From CAVTQY01 sp963736975 (lineage in GTDB: Bacteria > Pseudomonadota > Alphaproteobacteria > Acetobacterales > Acetobacteraceae): DNA of 64,000 nucleotides. Position 1 is the first letter of the stretch; each line of letters opens with the position of its first letter. The stretch is from assembly GCA_963736975.1 (NCBI GenBank), contig CAVTQY010000001.1:1736001-1800000 (forward strand), given 5' to 3'. The position numbers and the translations under genes are program-made. The notes beneath the pieces are model-generated. The model did no database searches. It saw only the letters and a program-made list of their open reading frames with translations, and had not been told where the DNA came from. Positions 42,264-51,800 of this stretch are shown here, one piece after another.

Positions 42264-43499
42264 TCAGGCGGAACGGCCAGCGCGACGAACGGCAACTCCG
42301 ATCAGGCCCGCGAGCCCGGCTATCATCAAGGGTAGGCTTCCCGGCTCCGGCACGACCGGGGTGGGTCCATACACCGCCATGCAGCCGAGACTGCACAACG
42401 TGTTGGCACTGCCGCCTGGCAGCGGGACGTAAACGTCGCCGTTGAATGGGTCAACCGCGATCGAGTGCGCGTTGACGTCCGGCAGGGAAACAGAGGCCAG
42501 GATATTCAGGGAGGTGTCGTTGATGATGTCGAACGCCCGGCCGCTGGCGGTCGTTCCGGTCACATAGAAATCATGGTTGTTCGGATCGTACCAGAGCTCG
42601 TCGGAGCCGCTGATCTGGGTGAACGTCTTGACGATCGCACCTTTGCCCCCGTTCGCCTTCGGGTTGAAGACGATCGTCTGGGTCCCGGCGTTGCCGCAAC
42701 CGGCCATGAGGTGGCCGCTGGCACCGAGCACGAGACCGGTGGGTGAGCAGCTCGAGATGCCGAAGCTGCTGAAGTCGAACGTCTTCAGTACGACGCCTTT
42801 GGTGCTGATCTCCGCGATGCCGCCTGGATCACTGCTCGAGCTCCCGAACTGAGGCACCGAGACGAAGAAGGTGCCGGTGTGCGGGTCCCACACCGACTGC
42901 TCCATACCGACGCTGTTCGGGACCACGATATGACCGACCACCGTGGTGCCGGTCTTGGCATTCACCAGGGTTGCGAACGCCGGTGTGTCCGCATTGTTGG
43001 CGACCAGCACAAGATTGGCCGAAGGCGAATAGGCCATTTCATCGACGCGGAACATCCCGCCAGTGTTGAGCGGGGGGAACGCCGTCCCGGTCGGAAGGCC
43101 GGCGCTCGACAGGGTGAAGGTCCGCAGCAGGCTGGGATAGTCCCCGGCAAACAGCGTATGGCTCGACCCGTTGTTGACGACCAGGACGCCATCGGGGCCA
43201 GACATCGACGTCATCGCTTGCTGGCCAGCAAAGATATTCGGCGTCCGCCCCAGGAAGGACAGGCCGCCGAAGACGTCCACGGCCGCGTTCAACCGGTCGG
43301 CGACATAGTCGGTTCCAGTGGCCGGATTGAAGAAGCTGATGTCGAATGCGTTGAATGCGCCGCCAGGTTGCGTGTTGCTGGAGTCGGCCGGGATCGCGAT
43401 CGTGCCCAGTAACGAGATCGGGACCGCGGCTGCCGGGCTGACCATCGCTGTGGCCGCGATCAAACCCCCCAATGCAGCCCCAACATGGGAATGACGCAT
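42264..43499 (-). CDS. PEP-CTERM protein with YncE-like repeats
   Basis: A 411-residue exported protein. The signal peptide is RHSHVGAALGGLIAATAMVS ending AAAVP; the body looks like a beta propeller (repeated strands such as GVLVVNNGSSHTLFAGDYPS, MAYSPSANLVLVANNADTPA, HSIAVDPFNGDVYVPLPGG). The C-terminus is a PEP-CTERM tail: VVPEPGSLPLMIAGLAGLIG then RRAGRSA. A very good Shine-Dalgarno (GGGAGGAGG on the reverse strand) fixes the ATG at 43499. It is the second PEP-CTERM protein in the window, so an exosortase should exist elsewhere. Confidence 0.85.
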   Translation of the reverse strand: MRHSHVGAALGGLIAATAMVSPAAAVPISLLGTIAIPADSSNTQPGGAFNAFDISFFNPATGTDYVADRLNAAVDVFGGLSFLGRTPNIFAGQQAMTSMSGPDGVLVVNNGSSHTLFAGDYPSLLRTFTLSSAGLPTGTAFPPLNTGGMFRVDEMAYSPSANLVLVANNADTPAFATLVNAKTGTTVVGHIVVPNSVGMEQSVWDPHTGTFFVSVPQFGSSSSDPGGIAEISTKGVVLKTFDFSSFGISSCSPTGLVLGASGHLMAGCGNAGTQTIVFNPKANGGKGAIVKTFTQISGSDELWYDPNNHDFYVTGTTASGRAFDIINDTSLNILASVSLPDVNAHSIAVDPFNGDVYVPLPGGSANTLCSLGCMAVYGPTPVVPEPGSLPLMIAGLAGLIGVAVRRAGRSA

Positions 43500-43765
43500 C
43501 TGGACCCTCCTCCCGATTTGTTTCATTCGAGTGGCACGTCAGCGTGTCTTCAACCCGGATTAACTGTGGGCAATGGAACGTTCGCGAGTTTATGCAGACG
43601 TGCAACACACATTTAGGTGATGTTGAGCAGGATCATTTGGGAGAGCCGAAGAACACGAGCGCCGGGGGTGGGCAGCGATCGATCAAACCATGACGCAGCA
43701 TCCATCTGCGGGTCGTCTCGTGTGTCCGCAATGAATACGGATTCGCCCCGCCATCGAAACCGGGT

Positions 43766-43930
43766 CAAAGTGAAAGCGCTTTAGCCCGCTCCGCGGACAT
43801 CCGCGCGGCAATCGCCTCGGCGATCATCATCGTGGTGAAAGTGTGTGTCGGCGCGGCAGTCGGGCGGCATGATCGACCCCGCTGCGAGCAGGCCGGGGAG
43901 ATTGGCTGCCATCACGAAGCGCTCAGTCCA
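43766..43930 (-). pseudogene. Decayed C-terminal fragment of a possible flavin-dependent oxidoreductase
   Basis: Reverse-strand codons read RFVMAANLPGLLAAGSIMPP in one frame and AAPTHTFTTMMIAEAIAARM in another, then end at a TGA at 43766. NLPGLLAAG followed by a helix containing MIAEAIAA is reminiscent of the C-terminal part of FAD-dependent oxidoreductases. One base is out of step. The remaining 500-base gap between genes (43500-44054) shows nothing else I can support. Confidence 0.4.
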
Positions 43931-44054
43931 TCCTCCTGGCCACTCTCGTCGCGCCGAAGGAGATCAGGGATGGGAAGGGCGACAACCTGGGACGACTGAA
44001 GGTGACGGTATTGCTGGCATCCAGCGACACCGGCCACTTGCGGCGACGCGAATT

Positions 44055-44567
44055 TCACCCGCGCTCGCGTGAAACCAGAAACACGATCATGTCCCAGGCG
44101 TTGCGGATCGCGGCGACCAGCAGCAGCACCAGTGCGCCGGCGAGCGCATCGAAGCCGGCGGAACGGCCGAGCCCGGTCAGCACGGCTGCGGCAGCCAGCG
44201 CAAGACACGCGACCGGCGGCATCAGCCCATGCCAAAGCCGGTCGGTCCAGTCCATCTGGCGGCTCCACACCTGACGCCAGATAAAGCATGTGTAGGCGAG
44301 ACCGGTGAGGCTCCCGAGCCCCAGCACCGCTGTCAGCCAAGCCGGTGTCAAGGTCGGCACCAACAGAACGATGCAGGCGATCAGCACGCCCGATACATGC
44401 ATCACCGTCGGGGTCAGGAAGAGGCGAACCGCGTCAGCCCGGTCGGCGGTCAGGAACCCCGTCCCGATTGAGACGACGACAAACATCGCCCCGAGCAACG
44501 TGCCCGACGCGGCGGCTATCACGAGGTAGAAATCGTGCCAATCGGCAAGCACCTCGCGTAAGTTCAT
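44055..44567 (-). CDS. Predicted membrane protein of unknown function
   Basis: A 170-residue protein with about five hydrophobic stretches, beginning LREVLADWHDFYLVIAAASG TLLGAMF-like (helix one) and continuing through LTPTVMHVSGVLIACIVLLV, MPPVACLALAAAAVLTGLG and FDALAGALVLLLVAAIRNAW. Similar 4-5 helix hypothetical proteins occur in alphaproteobacteria; none has a role. It is divergent from the LLM flavoprotein gene with 107 bases between them. Confidence 0.6.
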   Translation of the reverse strand: MNLREVLADWHDFYLVIAAASGTLLGAMFVVVSIGTGFLTADRADAVRLFLTPTVMHVSGVLIACIVLLVPTLTPAWLTAVLGLGSLTGLAYTCFIWRQVWSRQMDWTDRLWHGLMPPVACLALAAAAVLTGLGRSAGFDALAGALVLLLVAAIRNAWDMIVFLVSRERG

Positions 44568-44674
44568 CGCGCCCTTCCGTACGTCCCATCGGGTGACGGG
44601 TTTGAACCGACAGTCGGCTTGTGTAGCCTGCCGTCACGGGTCGCCCCAAGCAGGATGCCCCAAGGAGGAACACC

Positions 44675-45778
44675 ATGCAGCTCGGCTATTTCGCCATGCC
44701 GTCGCATCCGCCCGAGAGAAGCCTCAAGGACGGGCATGACTGGGACCTCGCCACGCTCCGCTGGCTCGATGAGTTCGGCTACAAGGAAGCCTGGATCGGC
44801 GAGCACCACACCGCGATCTGGGAGCCGCATCCCGCCCCCGACCTGCTGATCGCCCAGGCGCTGCGCGAAACCCAGCGGCTGCGGATCGGCCCCGGCGGCT
44901 TCCTGCTGCCCTATCATCACCCGGCCGAGCTGGCGAACCGCGTCGCCATGCTCGACCACCTGTCCGGCGGGCGGCTCAATTTCGGCGTCGCCGCCTCCGG
45001 CCTGCCGAGCGACTGGGCCATGTTCCAGGTCGATGGCACGTCCGGCGTAAACCGCGACATGACGCGCGAGGCGCTCGACATCATCCTGCGGCTGTGGAGC
45101 GCCGAGGAACATTTCGATTACCAGGGGAAATTCTGGAAGGTCAGCAAGCCCGAACCCTCGATGGGCTTTCTCTATCCGCATATCCGCCCGCTGCAGCGCC
45201 CGCATCCGCCGATCGGCGTCGCCGGTTTCTCGAAGAACTCGGATACGCTGAAAATCGCCGGCGAACGGGGCTTTCTGCCGCTCAGCCTCAACCTCAACGC
45301 CGGTTACATCGCCAGCCACTGGGACGCGGTGCAGGAAGGCGCCCGCCGCAGCGGCCGCACGCCGCATCGCGCCGACTGGCGGCTGGTGCGCGAGGTGTTC
45401 GTCGCCGACACCGACGCCGAGGCGTGGCGCCTTTCCGTCGGCAGCATGATGGGCCGGATGATGCGGGAGTATTTCCTGCAACTGTTAGGTAATTTCAGCT
45501 TCCTCGAATTTCTCAAGCACGACCCGACAGTGCCCGACAGCGACGTGACGCCCGAATACTGCGCGCAGCACAACTGGCTGATTGGCTCGCCGGCGACGGT
45601 GGCCGAGAAGCTCGAGCGTGTGTACGAAGAAGTCGGCGGCTTCGGTGTATTGTTGGTGTTCGGCTTCGATTATGCCGAACAGCCGGAGGCTTGGCGCAAC
45701 TCGTTGCGTCTGCTGTCGCAGGAGGTGCTGCCCCGGGTCGCCCACCTCACGCCGAAAGCCCCGGCGATGGCGGCATGA
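44675..45778 (+). CDS. LLM-class flavin-dependent oxidoreductase (luciferase-like)
   Basis: A 367-residue TIM-barrel monooxygenase of the bacterial luciferase superfamily. It has MQLGYFAMPSHPPERSLKDG, WIGEHHTAIWEPHPAPDLLI, ALRETQRLRIGPGGFLLPYH, LSGGRLNFGVAASGLPSDW and a C-terminal IGSPATVAEKLERVYEEVGG. The enzyme would use FMNH2 (supplied by a reductase) to oxygenate a substrate. A strong Shine-Dalgarno (AAGGAGG) precedes the ATG. It overlaps the aminotransferase gene by ATGA and is the first of a three-gene operon with a haloalkane dehalogenase. Confidence 0.88.
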   Translation: MQLGYFAMPSHPPERSLKDGHDWDLATLRWLDEFGYKEAWIGEHHTAIWEPHPAPDLLIAQALRETQRLRIGPGGFLLPYHHPAELANRVAMLDHLSGGRLNFGVAASGLPSDWAMFQVDGTSGVNRDMTREALDIILRLWSAEEHFDYQGKFWKVSKPEPSMGFLYPHIRPLQRPHPPIGVAGFSKNSDTLKIAGERGFLPLSLNLNAGYIASHWDAVQEGARRSGRTPHRADWRLVREVFVADTDAEAWRLSVGSMMGRMMREYFLQLLGNFSFLEFLKHDPTVPDSDVTPEYCAQHNWLIGSPATVAEKLERVYEEVGGFGVLLVFGFDYAEQPEAWRNSLRLLSQEVLPRVAHLTPKAPAMAA

Positions 45779-47103
45779 GCCGGGTCCTCCACCGCTCCGG
45801 CGCCATCCCCCCGATGGCGGTGGGCGGCGAAGGAATCCGGCTCCGCCTCGCCGATGGCCGCGAGATCATCGACGGCTCCGGCGGTGCGGCCGTGGCTTGC
45901 CTCGGCCATGGCAATCGCCGTATCGCCGAGGCGATCGGCCGCCAGGCTGCCGCGATGGCCTATGCCCATACCGGGACCTTTATCAGCGAGCCGGCCGAGC
46001 AACTCGCCGACATCATCCTGGAAGGCTCGCCCGGCGGCCTGACGCATGCCTATTTCTGCTCCTCCGGCTCCGAGGGCACCGAGGCGGCGCTGAAGATCGC
46101 GCGGCAGTATTTCGTGGAGATCGGTCAGCCGGCCCGCACGCGCTACATCGCTCGCCGGCAGGGTTATCACGGCAACACGCTCGGCGCGCTCGCGGCCGGC
46201 GGCAACATGATGCGCCGCGCGCTTTACGAACCCATCCTAAGCGGCGCCTTCAGCCGCGTCTCGCCCTGCTTCGCCTATCGTTTCAAGCGCGACGACGAGA
46301 CCGACGCCCAATACCTGAACCGGCTTACCGACGAACTGGAAGCCGAGTTCCAACGCCTCGGACCCGAAACCGTCATCGCCTTCGTCGCCGAGCCGGTCGT
46401 CGGCGCGACCACCGGCTGCGTCACCGCACTCCCCGGCTATTTCAAGCGCGTGCGCGAGATCTGCGACCGCCACGGCGCACTGTTGATCTTCGACGAGGTC
46501 ATGTGCGGGATGGGCCGCACCGGGACGACCCATGCCTGGGAGCAGGAGGGCACGGCGCCCGACCTGCAGGTGATCGCCAAGGGTCTCGGCGCCGGATACC
46601 AGCCGATCGGCGGCATCCTGATTGCCGGCAAGATCGTCGAGGCGATCAACGCCGGCTCCGGCGGTTTCATGCACGGTCACACCTACCAGGCGCATCCCGT
46701 GGCCTGCGCCGGCGCCTTGGAAGTGCAGCGCATCATCCGGGACGACAACCTGCTGGCCAATGTGCGCGAGATGGGCCAGCGCCTGGAAAGTGCGCTGATC
46801 GAGCGCTTCGGCAACCATCGCCATGTCGGCGACATCCGTGGCCGCGGCCTGTTCTGGGCGCTCGAATTCGTCCGCGACCGCGCCAGCAAGGAGGTGTTCG
46901 ACCCGGCGCTGAAACTGAACGAGCGGGTGAAGCAGGCCGCCTTGCAGAACCGCGTGGCGATCTACCCGATGGGCGGCACGATCGACGGCAAGCGCGGCGA
47001 CCACATCATCATCGCCCCGCCGTACATCGTGAACGCCGCGGAGATCGACGAGATCGTCGAGCGTTTGGGCCGCGGCGTCGATGCGGCGCTCTCGTCGCTT
47101 TAA
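45775..47103 (+). CDS. PLP-dependent class III aminotransferase
   Basis: A 442-residue aminotransferase of the omega-transaminase type. PLP-binding residues include the CSSGSEGTEAALKIAR loop, the aspartate in LLIFDEVMCGMGRTG, and the Schiff-base lysine K269 in VIAKGLGAGYQPIGG. FMHGHTYQAHPVACAGAL and YPMGGTIDGKRGDHI complete the family pattern. The start at 45775 overlaps the upstream stop. Substrate is unknown but the neighbours suggest catabolism of an amine-containing xenobiotic or metabolite. Confidence 0.88.
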   Translation: MSRVLHRSGAIPPMAVGGEGIRLRLADGREIIDGSGGAAVACLGHGNRRIAEAIGRQAAAMAYAHTGTFISEPAEQLADIILEGSPGGLTHAYFCSSGSEGTEAALKIARQYFVEIGQPARTRYIARRQGYHGNTLGALAAGGNMMRRALYEPILSGAFSRVSPCFAYRFKRDDETDAQYLNRLTDELEAEFQRLGPETVIAFVAEPVVGATTGCVTALPGYFKRVREICDRHGALLIFDEVMCGMGRTGTTHAWEQEGTAPDLQVIAKGLGAGYQPIGGILIAGKIVEAINAGSGGFMHGHTYQAHPVACAGALEVQRIIRDDNLLANVREMGQRLESALIERFGNHRHVGDIRGRGLFWALEFVRDRASKEVFDPALKLNERVKQAALQNRVAIYPMGGTIDGKRGDHIIIAPPYIVNAAEIDEIVERLGRGVDAALSSL

Positions 47104-47111
47104 GGGGTGAG

Positions 47112-48020
47112 ATGACTGACCCCCCTAATCCAGTCGATCCGCATCCGCGCAAGCGGGTTGCCGTGCTCGATACCGAAATGAGCTATGTGGAAACCGGCGC
47201 CGGGGAGCCGATTGTCTTCCTGCACGGCAATCCGACCTCCTCCTATCTGTGGCGCAACGTGATCCCGTATCTGCGCGATCTCGGCCGGTGCCTGGCGCCG
47301 GATCTTGTGGGAATGGGGCAATCCGGCGCCTCACCGGGCAGTGCCTATCGCTTCGTGGACCACGCCCGCTATCTCGATGCCTGGTTCGAGGCGCTGAACC
47401 TCACACAGGACGTGACCCTGGTGCTGCACGACTGGGGGTCGGCGCTCGGCTTTCACTGGGCCCGCCGACATTCTCAGCAGGTGCGGGCAATTGCCTATAT
47501 GGAAGCGATCGTCCAGCCGCGTGATTGGTCTGACCTTCCCCAGGATCGGGCCCCGTTGTTCAGGAAACTCCGCTCGCCCGAGGGTGAGCACATGATTCTC
47601 GACGAGAACGCCTTCATCGAGGTGTTGCTGCCCCGACTGATTATCCGACGGCTGAGCGAGGCGGAGATGGAGGCGTATCGCCGACCGTTTCGCGAGCGTA
47701 CGGCGCGGCTGCCAACGCTGATCTGGCCGCGAGAGCTTCCGATCGGCGGCGAACCTGCCGACATCGTGGTGCTGGTCCAGCAGTATGGAAGCTGGTTGGC
47801 GAAAAGCGATCTGCCGAAACTGTTTATTTCAGCCGAACCCGGATCGCTGCTGATCGGCCGGGCCCGCGCTTTCTGCCGCACATGGCCGAACCAGGAGGAG
47901 GCAAGTGTGCGCGGTATCCATTTCATCCAGGAGGACAGTCCGGACGAGATCGGGACCGCGCTGGCGAATTTCGTACGGCGCACGTCTTCCGCCCAACCGC
48001 AAAACGCCGGCAGCCCGTAA
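47112..48020 (+). CDS. Haloalkane dehalogenase, HLD-II-like
   Basis: A 302-residue alpha/beta hydrolase with the complete haloalkane dehalogenase residue set: halide-binding N40 (HGNPTSS) and W108, nucleophile D107 (LHDWGSALGFHWA), catalytic acid E131 (YMEAIVQP) and base H270 (GIHFIQEDSPDEI). The pattern and spacing match DhaA and LinB, the HLD-II subfamily. It would hydrolyse carbon-halogen bonds to alcohols plus halide. It follows the aminotransferase after 8 bases, so an LLM monooxygenase, a transaminase and a dehalogenase are cotranscribed. Alkyl-halide range cannot be predicted. Confidence 0.87.
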   Translation: MTDPPNPVDPHPRKRVAVLDTEMSYVETGAGEPIVFLHGNPTSSYLWRNVIPYLRDLGRCLAPDLVGMGQSGASPGSAYRFVDHARYLDAWFEALNLTQDVTLVLHDWGSALGFHWARRHSQQVRAIAYMEAIVQPRDWSDLPQDRAPLFRKLRSPEGEHMILDENAFIEVLLPRLIIRRLSEAEMEAYRRPFRERTARLPTLIWPRELPIGGEPADIVVLVQQYGSWLAKSDLPKLFISAEPGSLLIGRARAFCRTWPNQEEASVRGIHFIQEDSPDEIGTALANFVRRTSSAQPQNAGSP

Positions 48021-48067
48021 AAAGGCAAGTCCTGGCATTTGCGGGCTTGGCCTGCGGAGCCAGGTCC

Positions 48068-48118
48068 AGAGCGCGATCGCTTGAGGCGGACACGTCGGAA
48101 ACCGTGAAGCACGCTCTC
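48068..48118 (-). repeat. Dispersed repeat, family C, copy 2
   Basis: Read on the reverse strand, GAGAGCGTGCTTCACGGTTT, CCGACGTGTCCGCCTCAAGC and GATCGCGCTC match copy 1 at 26396-26445 at most positions. It lies just downstream of the haloalkane dehalogenase gene. Confidence 0.65.
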
Positions 48119-48131
48119 AGACAAACAGTTA

Positions 48132-48169
48132 GAGCATGATCGCTTCGCGTACCGGAAGCGATCATACTC
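48132..48169. repeat. Palindromic element GAGCATGATCGCTTC...GAAGCGATCATACTC
   Basis: Two 15-base arms (48132-48146 and 48155-48169) with one mismatch and an 8-base loop. It follows the family C copy after the dehalogenase gene and may act as a terminator or transcript-stabilising hairpin. GATCGCTTC-type palindromes are common intergenic repeats in this class of bacteria. Confidence 0.65.
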
Positions 48170-48204
48170 TAAACGCTGAACGTTGCTTTTCACGATTGGT
48201 TACT

Positions 48205-48717
48205 GTGAAGAACACAACCTGGACGAGCGGCACCGAATTCGCGTGGAGCAGCGAGTTGGGCGCCCTCGGAACGCGGCCAACTCGCTCAGAATCGTTTGCT
48301 TTCAGCTTGACAGAAGTCATCCGGGCACCGGATTATACGGCAGTCGGACCAAGCGGGGGAGGAACGGTGGCAGCAACAATCGTCACCAGCGGAACGACGA
48401 CGCTGCCCAACCACACGATGCTGGTCGATACGATTCAGGTCGGCAGCACGACCGAGGGTGGCCGCCGCAGTGGTTTTCCCGGGCGATTCGGCGACCACGC
48501 CTTCCACCCGCAGCCTCGACGGCGCGAGCCTGATCGAGAGCCCGATCCCCGGCCAGACCACGGCGGAAAAATCCATCCTCGAATCCCGAAAGCGTTTTCG
48601 TCAATCAGAGCACCGTGCTCGCCGACCCGGCCGGCAGCACCTTCACCATCGCGGTGGAACAGGGCACTACGGGCGCGGCGGGACCGTTTGCGAATTACGG
48701 TACGCGGTTGTCTTAAA
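48205..48717 (+). pseudogene. Frameshifted gene of an uncharacterised, probably surface, protein
   Basis: Three frames join. From a GTG at 48205: VKNTTWTSGTEFAWSSELGA, ... VAATIVTSGTTTLPNHTMLV and DTIQVGSTTEGG. Near 48455 the frame changes to AAAVVFPGDSATTPSTRSLD and SLIESPIPGQTTAEKSI, and near 48580 to PESVFVNQSTVLADPAGSTF ending NYGTRLS at 48717. The serine/threonine/glycine-rich composition resembles an exported beta-strand protein and its neighbour downstream. No family name can be given. Two breaks make decay more likely than error. Confidence 0.55.
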
Positions 48718-48865
48718 AAATGATACGAAATCATTGGGGGGCGGGAGGCGGATTGTTGAAGAACGAACAAAGCCGACAATCCGCGCGCCACCCAGCGCGC
48801 GTGACCCACCGCAATTCCAATGGTGGAGTGACCGAACGCCGCCGATAGAACGAGGGAGCACAGGG

Positions 48866-51800
48866 ATGAGCAATACGTTCACATGGAACACGACCAACGG
48901 AGTTTGGTCGGTTGGCTCCAACTGGACGGACATTACCAGCGCCACGCCTGGCCCGCCGACCAGTACAGACGTTGCGGATTTCTTCGCGAATGGCGGCACG
49001 ATCAGCGGCACTGGCACCGCCCTGCAGGCGAATTTCGCAGGGAACAACCTGTGGACGCTTGCAGGAAATTTCAGCGTCGGCACAGGTGTTGTAGCGCCCG
49101 GTTCGGGCACGGCTGGCGACGTAGAGGTCCAGAGCGGGACCTGGGCGCTATCCCATGGCATCTTTGTCGGCCAGGGAGGCACGGGGACCGTCATCGTCGG
49201 CAATGGCGCAACGATATCGACCGGCGGAACCTTCAATGCTGTCGGTTACCTCGCCGGCAGCGATGGAAACCTGACCATCGATGCTGGCGGTGCTTTTGTT
49301 TCCACACTGGCGCCGCAAACGAACATTTATGGTCTGGTCATCGGCGCTGCCGGCAGCTCCGGTAGTTTCGCCGCGGCAACCGGCTCGGTGCTGGTAACGG
49401 GCACCGGCGCACTGCTCGACACCAATGGTCACTCACTGCAAGTTGGCCTCCAAGGCAACGGCACTCTGACCGTAAGCCATGGTGGCAGTGTCATAGCTGG
49501 GACTCCGAACTCGAGGATCTTGAACGCCGTTGAGGTTGGTAATCACGGCACGACTGGCAGTGTTATAGTCACGGATCCCGGTTCACAGTTCACCGCCAAT
49601 GGATTTTTTGGCGTAGGCCGAGAGGGTGACGGCAGTCTGCTGGTCGAAAACCAAGGCCGTGTGGTGATCGGGGTCGATGGCACCGGAAACAACGGTGAAC
49701 TCGGAATCGGTGGGACAGGCAGCGCGGTCGTATCCGGCAGCACCATATTCTACGTTGGCGGGCATGGATCGGGCACGGTCACCAGCGGTGGCGACCTGTT
49801 CAGCCAATTGGACGTCAATATAGGAAGCAACGGTGTCGATGGCGACCTCGATATCAATAATGCGGGGACGGTCGAAGCGGGCAACCGCATACTGATTGGT
49901 AACTCGAGAACTGTCGCCTCCGGAACCACGATTATCAGCCACTCCGGTACGACCATTACCACGGGGACCACGGTCCTCACCTCGAACGGCGTGGTGAATG
50001 TCGGCCCGGGCGGCGTGCTGAAAGCCGACGGATCCGGAATAACCAGTCCTGGCACGGCGGCCATTACGGTCAGTGCCGGCGCAGGCTCGACAGGCACTCT
50101 GAACGTCACCGGCATCGGAGCGCTGGTGGACAGCAATGGCTACCGGATCAGCATCGGCAGCCAGGGCACAGGCTCGATGACGGTCAGCCAGGGTGGAACG
50201 GCGGAAGCCGGATCGCCGTTTGCCGGCGACCCCGCCGCCGTGCTGGGTTTTAACGCCAATGGCACCGGATCACTCACCGTTACCGACCCGGGATCAAGCT
50301 TCATCGCAGCAGGCGATCTGATCGTCGGCAACGCCGGTACTGGCACCCTCTTCGTCCTTAACGCGGCTACTGTGACCGCCGATCAAGTCGACATCGGAAG
50401 CGCATCGGGGGCAATTGGTTCTGTAGACGTGGCCGGCAACAATGCTCTGTTGAGCATCACGGGCGCACTTAACATCGGCATCTCTGGTACCGCTGATCTC
50501 ACCATTGGCACCGGTGGAACGGTGAGTGCCGCTACTCCCTCGATTGGCGGCATCGGCACTATCACGCTGGCAGGCGGCACGCTGGACCCGATCGCAACGC
50601 TGACCAATGCAGGAATAATTTCTGGCTTCGGGGCCTTGGACGACGCGCTTGTGAACAACAGCAATGTTATCGCTGAAAGCGGCGAGCTCGAAGTAACCGG
50701 CCCCATTTCCGGCAGCGGCAACCTGACCATCGATCCCGTCGGAACGCTCGATGTTTCCGGATCGATTGCCGCCGGCCAATCGGTGACGTTTGCCGGTGCC
50801 GATGCGACACTGATCCTGGGTACGCCCGGTAACCAGTTCACTGATCCAATTCTTAGCTTGCAGGACGACGATCGCATCGAACTCGCAGGTCTTTCGATCT
50901 CGGGCGCTTTCTTCACTCAGAGCAGCACGCCCGATGTCGGCACGATCACCGTTACCGGCTCAGAGACTTACATCTTCAACGACGTGACCTTCGCTGCTGG
51001 CGCCAACACCAACTTCACAGTCGGCAACGACCCCACTACCGGGAACGACTTCCTCCAGGTTGCCTGTTATCTCGCCGGTACTCTCATTCTGACTGACCGC
51101 GGCGAAGTGCCGATGGAATCGCTCACCATTGGCGACCGTGTCATCACCCGCTCGGGCGAGGCCAAGCCGATAAAATGGCTTGGGCGGCGCAGCTACGCGG
51201 GCGCATTCGCCGCCGCCAACCCGGACCTCGCGCCCATCCTGATCCGCGCCGGCGCGCTGGCCGAAGGCACCCCGCGCCGCGACCTCTACGTCTCCCCGGA
51301 GCACGCCATGTATATCGACCGTGTGCTGATCCCGGCGCGGCACCTGGTCAACGGCAGCTCGATCCTTGCCATGCGCGACATCGACCCGATCCGCTACTTC
51401 CACATCGAACTGCAAGAACACGATGTGATCTACGCCGAAGGCGCCGCGGCCGAGACCTTCATCGACTGCGACAGCCGCGGCATCTTCCACAACGCCGCCG
51501 AGTTCGCCGCCCTCTACCCGAACGCGGAGCCGAGCGCCTGGCGCTTCTGCGCCAAGGTGGTGGAGCGCGGCAGGAAGCTCGCCGCCATCAACGCAAGGCT
51601 CGCGGCCCGCGCCGCCCGGCTGGGCCTGAGCTCGCCCGCCGGCCCACTCGAAGGCCATATCGACCATGCCGACCATGCCGGCATCAGCGGCTGGGCGTGG
51701 TGCCGGGCCACACCCCTGGCGCCGGTCCGTCTCGAAATCCTCGTCGATGGCACGGTAGCCGCCACCGTGCTCGCCGACCGCCGGCGGGAGGATCTGCGTG

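Noticed and set aside
45582..47103. Long arginine-rich frame preceding the haloalkane dehalogenase
   Set aside because: It is an out-of-frame reading of the LLM and aminotransferase genes; the dehalogenase itself starts at 47112 after a good ribosome site.
51065..51530. Hint domain read as an intein
   Set aside because: There is no C-terminal splice junction or extein continuity with a host enzyme; the domain matches the Hint type found in exported alphaproteobacterial proteins.
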